5,917 bases of DNA from JAZDKP01 sp043802925 (GTDB lineage Bacteria > Fibrobacterota > OXYB2-FULL-49-7 > JAEUSG01). A model generated the notes under the pieces. The model was given only the letters and a program-made list of their open reading frames with translations. It was not told the origin of the DNA and did no database searches. The stretch's first letter is position 1, and the number at the start of each line of letters is the position of its first letter. Positions 1 through 5,548 of this stretch are shown piece by piece. A program made the translations under genes and the position numbers. The DNA lies in contig JAZDKP010000221.1 in assembly GCA_043802925.1 (NCBI GenBank), forward strand, positions 1 to 5,917, read 5' to 3'.

Positions 1-441
1 GGAGACACCCTGCTCGACGAGTCCCTTAAGTTCCGCAAGTTTGTGCGACTTTCGGAGATGTTGCTCGAAAAGCGCAGGCTCACGGCCGCGGTACGTGAAC
101 TGGACCGCGCGGACCATTCCGGTAAAACGCATTCGCCCTGGGCGCAGAACCAGATGGGTCTCCTGTACCTCAAGAACGGCGAGCCGGAACGCGCCTTGGA
201 GTGTTTTAACCGGGTCATTACTCTTTTCCCGGACGACGCCAATGGTTATTTTAACAGGGCGGCCCTGCAGCAGAAGCGGGGAAACGCGGCCTTGGCGAAA
301 AAGGACGCGCAACAGGCGCTTGCTGTCAACCCTTTTCACCTGCCCGCACGCGAACTTCTGGCCGGATTGCTTGAGGCGGGGGGAGACGCCCGGGGTACCG
401 GGGAACAGAAGCGGATTCTCAAGAAATTGGCCGCACCGTAA
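1..441 (+). CDS. TPR-repeat protein, C-terminal part (5' end outside window)
   Basis: The reading frame is open from the first base and ends at TAA 439-441, so the visible 146 residues are the C-terminal part of a longer protein. A GTG at 43 could be read as a start, but the frame continues upstream with similar composition and I see no Shine-Dalgarno sequence there, so I treat the gene as truncated by the window. Two clear TPR units cover residues about 47-80 (containing GLLYLKNGEPERALECFNR) and 81-113 (A-G-A-type packing residues, ending ALAVNPF). Weaker helical pairs lie at about 13-45 and 114-143. TPRs are protein-protein interaction scaffolds and no catalytic domain is visible here. The gene lies 22 nt before moxR on the same strand, so it is probably in the same operon. 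What lies N-terminal (signal peptide, membrane segment or enzyme domain) cannot be judged. Confidence 0.85.
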   Translation, partial: GDTLLDESLKFRKFVRLSEMLLEKRRLTAAVRELDRADHSGKTHSPWAQNQMGLLYLKNGEPERALECFNRVITLFPDDANGYFNRAALQQKRGNAALAKKDAQQALAVNPFHLPARELLAGLLEAGGDARGTGEQKRILKKLAAP

Positions 442-448
442 CGTTAAC

Positions 449-455
449 AGAAGGA
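449..455 (+). promoter_or_regulatory. Shine-Dalgarno site for moxR
   Basis: AGAAGGA sits 8 nt before the ATG at 464. It decides the start: the moxR frame is open much further upstream (to about 41), but that part overlaps the TPR gene in another frame and gives an Arg/Ser/Pro-rich translation typical of a GC-rich shadow frame. The family-like sequence begins just after 464. Confidence 0.75.
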
Positions 456-463
456 AAATATCC

Positions 464-1456
464 ATGTCTCAACCCGATGATACCCACGCCGCCCGGCGTC
501 TTCATGAGGCCGCGGCCCGGATACGTGCCGAAGTCGCCAAGACCGTGGTCGGCCAGGACCGCGTGGTGGAACTCATGCTCATCGCGCTCCTGGCCCGCGG
601 CCACGCACTGATGGTGGGTGTGCCCGGCCTCGCAAAGACCCTTCTGGTCAAGACCCTGGCCGCGTCGCTCCACCTCAATTTCAACCGCATCCAGTTCACC
701 CCGGACCTCATGCCGTCGGACATCACGGGCACCGATATCCTCGAAAACGATTCCGAGACGGGCCGGCGCAGCTTCAAGTTTGTGCGCGGTCCTGTTTTCT
801 GCAACCTGCTCCTGGCCGACGAAATCAACCGGACACCGCCCAAGACACAGGCCGCGCTCCTCCAGGCCATGCAGGAAGGGTTTGTCACGGCCTTTGGCGT
901 CCAACATACCCTGACCCCGCCCTTCCTTGTCTTTGCCACCCAAAACCCCATCGAGCAGGAGGGGACTTACCCGCTGCCCGAGGCCCAGCTCGACCGGTTC
1001 ATGTTCCATATCAACGTCGAATATCCTTCGATCAAGGAAGAGGAGGAAATCGTCGTGCGGCAGAGTGCGTCGCGGAACGCCGTGGTCGAACCCGTGCTCA
1101 CGCCGTCCGAAATCCTGGAGCTCCAGTCACTGGTCGAGCGCGTACCCGCGCCCCCGCATGTTGTCAGTTACGCCGTACGCCTTCTCCGCGCCGGCCGGCC
1201 CCAGGATGACTCCGCGGACGACTTTGTCCGCCGTATGGTGCGCTACGGGGCCGGACCGCGCGCTTCGCAGACGCTGGTTTCGGCGGCCAAGGCGCGCGCA
1301 GTCCTTCACGGCCGCACGGCCGTGGAGGCCGGCGACATCGCGGCGCTTGCGCCGTCCGTGCTGCGCCACCGTATCATCCCCAACTTCCATGCCGAGGCCG
1401 AGGGTGTCAATGCGGTCAAAATCATCGCGCACCTTCTCGAGCGCGTGACCTATTGA
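464..1456 (+). CDS. MoxR-family AAA+ ATPase
   Basis: This encodes a 330-residue cytoplasmic ATPase of the MoxR branch of AAA+ proteins, within the usual length for the family. MoxR proteins are thought to act with vWA/DUF58 partners as chaperones that mature or activate protein complexes; the substrate here is unknown. Visible motifs are Walker A GVPGLAKT (residues 52-59, with the MoxR-typical Ala before Lys58), Walker B LLLADE (115-120) followed by INRTPPKTQAALLQAM, sensor 1 ATQNP (158-162), the arginine-finger region LPEAQLDRF (171-179) and a sensor-2 motif YGAGPRASQ (261-269, Arg266), where the family more often has GASPR. The C-terminal helical lid is complete to the end. All catalytic residues are present, so it should be active. 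The gene sits 22 nt after the TPR gene and 11 nt before the DUF58 gene, its classical partner. I assign no specific symbol because moxR is a family label, not a defined orthologue. Confidence 0.96.
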   Translation: MSQPDDTHAARRLHEAAARIRAEVAKTVVGQDRVVELMLIALLARGHALMVGVPGLAKTLLVKTLAASLHLNFNRIQFTPDLMPSDITGTDILENDSETGRRSFKFVRGPVFCNLLLADEINRTPPKTQAALLQAMQEGFVTAFGVQHTLTPPFLVFATQNPIEQEGTYPLPEAQLDRFMFHINVEYPSIKEEEEIVVRQSASRNAVVEPVLTPSEILELQSLVERVPAPPHVVSYAVRLLRAGRPQDDSADDFVRRMVRYGAGPRASQTLVSAAKARAVLHGRTAVEAGDIAALAPSVLRHRIIPNFHAEAEGVNAVKIIAHLLERVTY

Positions 1457-1462
1457 AAGGAA
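1456..1462 (+). promoter_or_regulatory. Shine-Dalgarno site selecting the GTG start of the DUF58 gene
   Basis: AAAGGAA overlaps the last base of the moxR stop codon (TGA 1454-1456) and lies 5 nt before GTG 1468. A TTG at 1453 in the same frame would overlap the moxR stop as TTGA but has no comparable ribosome-binding sequence in front of it, so GTG 1468 is preferred. Confidence 0.65.
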
Positions 1463-1467
1463 CGCCC

Positions 1468-2355
1468 GTGACTGCGCGCACGCTGCCTCCGGATACCCAG
1501 AGCCGGCTGGCCGCGCTCAAATTTGAGGCGCGGCGGGCGGTCGAAAGCGCGCTTGCCGGACTCCACGCCTCGCCGCACCACGGCGCCTCCATCGAGTTCA
1601 CGGAGCACAAGGAATACGTTCCCGGCGATGACATCCGGCGCATTGACTGGCGCGTCTACGGTAAAATTGACAAATACTATATCAAACGCTTCGAAAAAGA
1701 GACCAGCCTGAAGGCGCTTTTTCTTGTTGATTCCAGCGGATCCATGGAATACCGGTCCCACGCGCTTTCCAAGCTTGATTACGCGTCACGCCTGGCCCTG
1801 GGACTGGCCTTCCTTCTCCTCAACCAGGGGGATGGCGCCGGGCTTACGATCCGTTCCGGCCAGTCGGTGCGCCACCTGCCGCCTGCGTTTCACCGTGCAC
1901 AGTTCGACCTTATGGCCGAGGCCCTCGCGGCCGCGGAAGGGGAGGGCGAAAGCCCGGTCGGAAACTGGATGGAAGCATTGACGGAAAGGGGGACGCAGGC
2001 CAACCTGGTGGCTGTTGTTTCGGACTTCTTTACCGATGAAGCGCGCGTTCTGGACAGTTTGAAACGGATTTCTTCCCGCCGCAGGGAAATTCTCTTCTTC
2101 CATATTCTGGATCCTAATGAACTGACCTTTCCGTTCTCAAACCGGACCCGCTTCATTGACATGGAGACCCCGCGCGACCTCACACTGGAACCCCTTTCCA
2201 TACGGGCCGGTTACCTTGAAGAGATGCGCGCTTTCATTGAACGGCTCCGGGACGGTTGCCATACCTTTGGCGCGGATTACCTGCTCTGCGACACTTCGGT
2301 GCCGCTCGAACGCACGCTTTCGGATTTCATCGGCCGCCGCTCGGCCGGAGGATAA
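1468..2355 (+). CDS. DUF58 protein with von Willebrand A-like MIDAS motif
   Basis: This is a 295-residue protein of the DUF58 family, the standard genetic partner of MoxR ATPases. The family signature runs from about residue 43 to 75: EFTEHKEYVPGDDIRRIDW, then RVYGKIDKYYIKRFEKE. It is followed by a vWA-like fold with the metal-binding MIDAS sequence FLVDSSGSM (Asp88, Ser90, Ser92), a strand VVSDFFTDE around Asp186, and the family motif HILDPNELTFPF (212-223). No signal peptide or membrane segment is seen, so it is probably cytoplasmic or peripheral, unlike the longer DUF58 proteins with N-terminal membrane helices. By analogy with other MoxR/vWA pairs such as RavA/ViaA, it may be the substrate adaptor; that is inference. 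GTG start and stop TAA 2353-2355. The next gene begins 2 nt after the stop, suggesting translational coupling. Confidence 0.95.
   Translation: MTARTLPPDTQSRLAALKFEARRAVESALAGLHASPHHGASIEFTEHKEYVPGDDIRRIDWRVYGKIDKYYIKRFEKETSLKALFLVDSSGSMEYRSHALSKLDYASRLALGLAFLLLNQGDGAGLTIRSGQSVRHLPPAFHRAQFDLMAEALAAAEGEGESPVGNWMEALTERGTQANLVAVVSDFFTDEARVLDSLKRISSRRREILFFHILDPNELTFPFSNRTRFIDMETPRDLTLEPLSIRAGYLEEMRAFIERLRDGCHTFGADYLLCDTSVPLERTLSDFIGRRSAGG
2347..2352 (+). promoter_or_regulatory. Shine-Dalgarno site for the exported TPR protein
   Basis: GGAGGA lies inside the last codons of the DUF58 gene, 5 nt before ATG 2358. It places the start there and not at the in-frame ATG 2256, which would add 34 residues (Arg/His-rich) in front of an otherwise clean signal peptide and overlap the DUF58 gene by 100 nt. 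Confidence 0.8.
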
Positions 2356-2357
2356 CG

Positions 2358-3944
2358 ATGTCTATAAAGCTGTTGTTCTTCATTCTTGCTCTTTTTACGC
2401 TGGCCCCTTCGGCTGCGTTATCACTTTGCGATTCGCTGTCGGATCCTTTTTCCAAAGCCCGCTGCCTGGAGGCCGACAGTCAGGCCACGGAAGCGCTCTT
2501 TCTCATGCACCCGGTGGTCAAAGGCGATCCTGCCTCCTATGACAAGGGACGCCTGTACCTCCGCCTTCTTGTCCGCTGCGACGATAAGCCGGGGCTCAAG
2601 CAATATCTGCCGGTCTTTGCAAAGAACTTCGGGGGCGGCACCGAGGCGGTCATTGAAGCCGCGCGGGCCTATGCGGTCGCGGATGACTGGAAAGGGGCGG
2701 TGCGACTGCTGGAAGCGGCCTACGGCCAGAACGGCCGTTTCCCGCTTCTCGTTGAAATGACCGAAATCTACATTCAGTTCCGGCGGTTTGAGCAGGCGCA
2801 AAGCATCATCGGGATCCTCCTGCAGAAGGACTCCACTTACGCACGCGCCTACTACTGGCAGGGAAAGCTGGTCTTTAAAAAAGGGGTCGCCCAGCTGCTC
2901 AAGGAACGAAAATCGCGCGAAGAGACATTCCGGGATGCGCTCGCGTATTACCATCAGGCGGAACGGCTCGATTCGCTCTGCGCCGACTACCCGCTTGAGA
3001 TTGCGGACTGTTACGACCAGCTCTACAGGCCCGACAGCGCGGCCCTTGCATTTCGAAGGGCTGTCCGCATCCAGCCGGGTAATTTTCTGCTGCTCTACCG
3101 CTTTGGCAAGTTCCAACTCCAGAACAAGGAGACCGACGAGGCGCTCGCGCTTCTTGAACAGGCCTATGCGGTGAACGCCATGAGCGTGGACCTGCTGTTC
3201 ACACTCGAGGAGGCGCACCGGCAAAAGGGCGACTATTTTGACTATTACCTGACCGGCCAGGAACGGCTCGCGGACGCCATGCCCGACACGCTCTCCATCC
3301 GCTATAACCTCGCCGTGGAGTACGCCAACCGCAAACTGTGGGCGGATGCCGAAACCTCGTTCAGGAAAGTGTTGGCCCGGAACAACCGTTTTGAAAATGC
3401 GAACCGTGCGCTGGCCGCGCTCTATCTCGCTGACGGCCGCTGCGCGGACGCCCTTCCTTATCTCACCGCGCAGACAAAATTATCCTCCACGGACCGGGAC
3501 TACTACAACCTCGGGACCTGCTGCTTTCGTGAAGGCGATACAATGAGCGGGCTTGCCGCGTACGAAAAAGTCCTGATGAAGAACCCGTCCGACGCGGTCA
3601 CCGCCTATTTTCTGGGGACCTACTATTTCAACCTGAAGGATTATGCGCAGTGCGTCAAATTCATGCCCGAAGCGCTGAACTATAAGAATCCGGCCGGCGC
3701 ACAGCGCATGCTCGGCGGATCGCTCTTTTATCTTGAAAAGGAGCCGGCCCGTGCGCGAAAACTGTTACGCCTGTGCGTGGGTACGGCCGAAGAGGACGAA
3801 ATGGTTCATTACATGCTGGCCACACTCGCGGAAAGGCTCAATGACAGAGCCGGCGCCGCGGCGGAGTATGAAAAGTGCCTGCGGCTTTACCCGGAAAGCC
3901 AGAACGTCCCCTATTACAGGGACCGGCTGCGCAAGCTGAAATAA
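2358..3944 (+). CDS. Exported multi-TPR protein, cysteine-rich
   Basis: This encodes 528 residues. The N-terminus looks like a Sec signal peptide: Lys4, a hydrophobic core LLFFILALFTLA, then PSAALS, with likely cleavage around residues 20-23. The mature part is all helical, with TPR or TPR-like units at about 96-127, 128-161, 210-242, 243-275, 313-345, 346-378, 381-412, 413-444 and 482-514, ending about 14 residues later. The segment 162-206 has an extended, Lys/Arg/Glu-rich insertion. No second membrane span or enzyme motif is visible. The protein contains eleven cysteines (24, 38, 74, 208, 218, 362, 388, 389, 432, 473, 507), many for an exported scaffold. As the last gene of the MoxR-DUF58 operon, it occupies the place where Bat-type clusters often carry TPR proteins, so it may be a periplasmic partner or client. 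The exact function is unknown. The stop codon TAA 3942-3944 touches the terminator stem. Confidence 0.9.
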   Translation: MSIKLLFFILALFTLAPSAALSLCDSLSDPFSKARCLEADSQATEALFLMHPVVKGDPASYDKGRLYLRLLVRCDDKPGLKQYLPVFAKNFGGGTEAVIEAARAYAVADDWKGAVRLLEAAYGQNGRFPLLVEMTEIYIQFRRFEQAQSIIGILLQKDSTYARAYYWQGKLVFKKGVAQLLKERKSREETFRDALAYYHQAERLDSLCADYPLEIADCYDQLYRPDSAALAFRRAVRIQPGNFLLLYRFGKFQLQNKETDEALALLEQAYAVNAMSVDLLFTLEEAHRQKGDYFDYYLTGQERLADAMPDTLSIRYNLAVEYANRKLWADAETSFRKVLARNNRFENANRALAALYLADGRCADALPYLTAQTKLSSTDRDYYNLGTCCFREGDTMSGLAAYEKVLMKNPSDAVTAYFLGTYYFNLKDYAQCVKFMPEALNYKNPAGAQRMLGGSLFYLEKEPARARKLLRLCVGTAEEDEMVHYMLATLAERLNDRAGAAAEYEKCLRLYPESQNVPYYRDRLRKLK

Positions 3945-3976
3945 AAAAGTGGCCGGTAGTTATACCGGCCACTTTT
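3945..3976. terminator. Shared bidirectional hairpin terminator
   Basis: A perfect 14-bp inverted repeat, AAAAGTGGCCGGTA (3945-3958) and its complement (3963-3976), encloses the loop GTTA. Seven or more G/C pairs form the stem centre. Read on the - strand, after the tRNA, the stem ends in a run of six T (complement of 3948-3943), a canonical Rho-independent terminator. Read on the + strand, after the TPR gene, the run is only four T before GG, so it is weaker in that direction. The left arm begins on the base after the TPR stop codon and the right arm shares base 3976 with the tRNA CCA end. Confidence 0.88.
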
Positions 3977-4050
3977 GGTAGCCCGTAGGGGACTCGAACC
4001 CCTGTTACAGGAATGAAAATCCTGCGTCCTAACCCCTGGACGAACGGGCC
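3976..4050 (-). tRNA. tRNA-Glu, anticodon UUC
   Basis: The reverse complement folds into a complete 75-nt cloverleaf with encoded CCA. The acceptor stem is GGCCCGT/ACGGGCT, closed by a G1-U72 wobble. The D arm is GTCC-AGGGGTTA-GGAC. The anticodon arm is CAGGA-TTTTCAT-TCCTG with anticodon TTC at positions 34-36 and A37. The variable loop is TAAC, and the T arm is AGGGG-TTCGAGT-CCCCT. The discriminator base is A73. The U11-A24 pair, A46 and lack of base 47 agree with known tRNA-Glu identity features in E. coli, while C13-G22 and G1-U72 differ from the E. coli molecule. It lies 43 nt downstream of nfnB on the same strand and its 3' end runs straight into the terminator hairpin. Confidence 0.97.
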
Positions 4051-4060
4051 AAAGTTTTTT

Positions 4061-4090
4061 AAAATAACTTTATTCGCAAAAACGAGGCAA
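4061..4090 (-). promoter_or_regulatory. Possible sigma70-type promoter for tRNA-Glu
   Basis: The 43-bp gap between nfnB and the tRNA (4051-4093) is clearly AT-rich against GC-rich flanks. On the - strand it reads TTGCCT (complement of 4085-4090), 18 nt, then TATTTT (complement of 4061-4066). A start about 7 nt further on would fall near 4054, a few bases before tRNA G1 at 4050. Each box differs from consensus by two or three bases, so this is only a candidate; read-through from nfnAB is the alternative. Confidence 0.35.
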
Positions 4091-4093
4091 GCT

Positions 4094-5548
4094 TTACCAG
4101 ATGCCGCTCTTAAGATAGTCGTCAATGAACTTTGCCGCGCGTCGGCCTTCGCCCATGGCGAGGATGACCGTGGCCGCGCCCAGTACGATGTCTCCGCCGG
4201 CAAAAACACCCTTCATCGTCGTTTTGCACGTCTCCTTATCGGCAATGATGTTGCCCCATTGGGTGGTCTGGATCTCCCGTGTGGTGCTGGGAACGAGCGG
4301 ATTCGGCCCGTTACCGATAGCCACAATGAACGTGTCGACGTCAATGACGAAATTGGAATCCTTGATGGGTACCGGCTTGCGGCGGCCTGACGCATCGGGT
4401 TCGCCCAGTTCCATCCTGATACATTCCACTCCCTTGACCCATCCGTTTTCACCGATGAGCTTTACCGGGTTCATCAGCAGGTTAAAGATAACACCCTCTT
4501 CTTTGGCGTGATGGACCTCTTCGATTCGGGCCGGCATTTCGACCTCTGAACGGCGGTAGACAATGTACACCTTTTCCGCACCCAGGCGGAGCGCGGTACG
4601 CGCGGAGTCCATGGCCACATTTCCGCCGCCCACCACGACGACCTTTTTGGAGTGCATGATGGGAGTGTCGGTGTCCGGAAAACGATAGGCCTTCATCAGA
4701 TTGGCGCGCGTGAGATATTCGTTGGCCGAGTAGACGCCGTTCAGGTTTTCACCCGGAATGCCCATGAAATAGGGAAGGCCCGCGCCGGTGCCCACGAATA
4801 CGGCCTGGTAGCCGCTTGCGAAGATGTCGTCGATGGTCATGATTTTTCCGATGACATGGTTGACCTTGATTTCGACCCCCATGCGCTTGAGCAGGTCCAC
4901 TTCCTTCTCGACAATGACCTTGGGAAGGCGGAACTCGGGGATGCCGTAGACCAGGACGCCGCCCGTTTTATGCAAGGCCTCGAAGAGCGTGACATCGTGG
5001 CCCATTTTCCGGAGGTCACCCGCCACAGTGAGGCCTGCGGGGCCAGAGCCCACAATCGCCACCTTTTTGCCTGTGGAAGGCAGAATGGCCGGCACCTTTA
5101 TTTTATTGTTCTCGCGCTCCCAGTCCGCGAGGAATCGCTCGACTTTGCCGATGCTGACCGACTGGGCCTGGTCCTTGAGCGACTTGCCAAGAGTGCAGGG
5201 CTTCTGGCACTGCTCTTCCTGCGGGCAGACGCGGCCGCATACCGCGGGAAGGAGGTTGGTCTCCTTGATTTTGTTGATCGCGCCCTCGAAATCGTTGTCC
5301 GCGGTCAGTTGGAGGAAGGCCGGGATGTCGACGGCCACCGGGCAGCCGGCCACGCAGGGCTTGTTTTTACACTGGAGGCAGCGGATGGCTTCGAGCCGCG
5401 CCTGCTCGGGAGTGTAGCCGAGGGGCACTTCGCGGATGTTGCAACGCCGTTCCTCGGGCGTCTGCTCGGACATCTGCTGCTGCGGGATCCGGGCGCGTTC
5501 TTTGGCCTTGAGCGCGTTCCGGCGGTCGATTATTTCCTGGTTCATCAT
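4094..5548 (-). CDS. nfnB: NfnB large subunit (NADPH-dependent reduced ferredoxin:NADP+ oxidoreductase; 'GltA'-like)
   Basis: This encodes a 484-residue flavoprotein of the GltD/GltA family. With NfnA it forms a cytoplasmic enzyme that couples ferredoxin, NADH and NADPH by flavin-based electron bifurcation. In order: an N-terminal iron-sulfur domain with cysteines 57, 60, 65, 69 (RCLQCKNKPCVAGCP) and 104, 108, 114, 118 (CGRVCPQEEQCQKPC) for two [4Fe-4S] clusters; an FAD-binding Rossmann motif VAIVGSGPAG (163-172) with Glu190; an NADP(H)-binding Rossmann motif VVVVGGGNVAMD (303-314) followed by YRRSEVEMPAR (331-341), whose arginines suit NADPH; and a C-terminal FAD motif GVFAGGDIVLGAATVILAMG (447-466). 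Length is normal. Automatic annotation often calls such proteins homotetrameric glutamate synthase. The overlapping nfnA and absence of a glutamate-synthase large subunit argue for NfnB. The start is ATG 5548 (ATGATGA), with GGAA 8 nt before it; a second ATG at 5545 is possible. Also known as SudA in archaeal sulfide dehydrogenase. Confidence 0.93.
   Translation of the reverse strand: MMNQEIIDRRNALKAKERARIPQQQMSEQTPEERRCNIREVPLGYTPEQARLEAIRCLQCKNKPCVAGCPVAVDIPAFLQLTADNDFEGAINKIKETNLLPAVCGRVCPQEEQCQKPCTLGKSLKDQAQSVSIGKVERFLADWERENNKIKVPAILPSTGKKVAIVGSGPAGLTVAGDLRKMGHDVTLFEALHKTGGVLVYGIPEFRLPKVIVEKEVDLLKRMGVEIKVNHVIGKIMTIDDIFASGYQAVFVGTGAGLPYFMGIPGENLNGVYSANEYLTRANLMKAYRFPDTDTPIMHSKKVVVVGGGNVAMDSARTALRLGAEKVYIVYRRSEVEMPARIEEVHHAKEEGVIFNLLMNPVKLIGENGWVKGVECIRMELGEPDASGRRKPVPIKDSNFVIDVDTFIVAIGNGPNPLVPSTTREIQTTQWGNIIADKETCKTTMKGVFAGGDIVLGAATVILAMGEGRRAAKFIDDYLKSGIW

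Noticed and set aside
439..446. 8-bp palindrome TAACGTTA after the first TPR gene
   Set aside because: It is too short and has no spacer or T-run to be a terminator, and as an operator it would be inside an apparent operon with no supporting copies.
41..463. Upstream extension of the MoxR reading frame by 141 residues
   Set aside because: It overlaps the TPR gene in another frame, is Arg/Ser/Pro-rich without family similarity, and a good Shine-Dalgarno sequence with ATG at 464 gives a normal-length MoxR.
419..1009. 196-residue antisense frame across moxR
   Set aside because: It is a shadow of the GC-rich moxR coding strand; there is no ribosome-binding site or recognisable domain, while moxR has all AAA+ motifs.
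2256..2357. In-frame ATG 34 codons upstream of the exported TPR protein
   Set aside because: It would bury the signal peptide behind an Arg/His-rich stretch overlapping the DUF58 gene; GGAGGA before 2358 fixes the shorter start.
2421..2429. Possible lipoprotein box ending at Cys24 of the TPR protein
   Set aside because: The residue before the cysteine is Leu (LSLC), whereas lipoboxes need Gly, Ala or Ser there; ordinary signal peptidase I cleavage is more likely.
2421..3224. 267-residue antisense frame across the TPR gene
   Set aside because: It lies opposite a convincing signal-peptide TPR protein, has no recognised motif and no start signal; long open antisense frames are common at this GC content.
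3976..4050. tRNA-Glu as an attachment site of an integrated element
   Set aside because: No duplicate of the tRNA 3' end, integrase gene or composition shift is seen on either side within the window.
1738..5490. Five GGATCC palindromes (1738, 2109, 2441, 2812, 5485)
   Set aside because: Four fall at rather even spacing in 1.1 kb, but all are inside coding sequence in ordinary codon contexts, and a chance excess of a few copies is not evidence of function.
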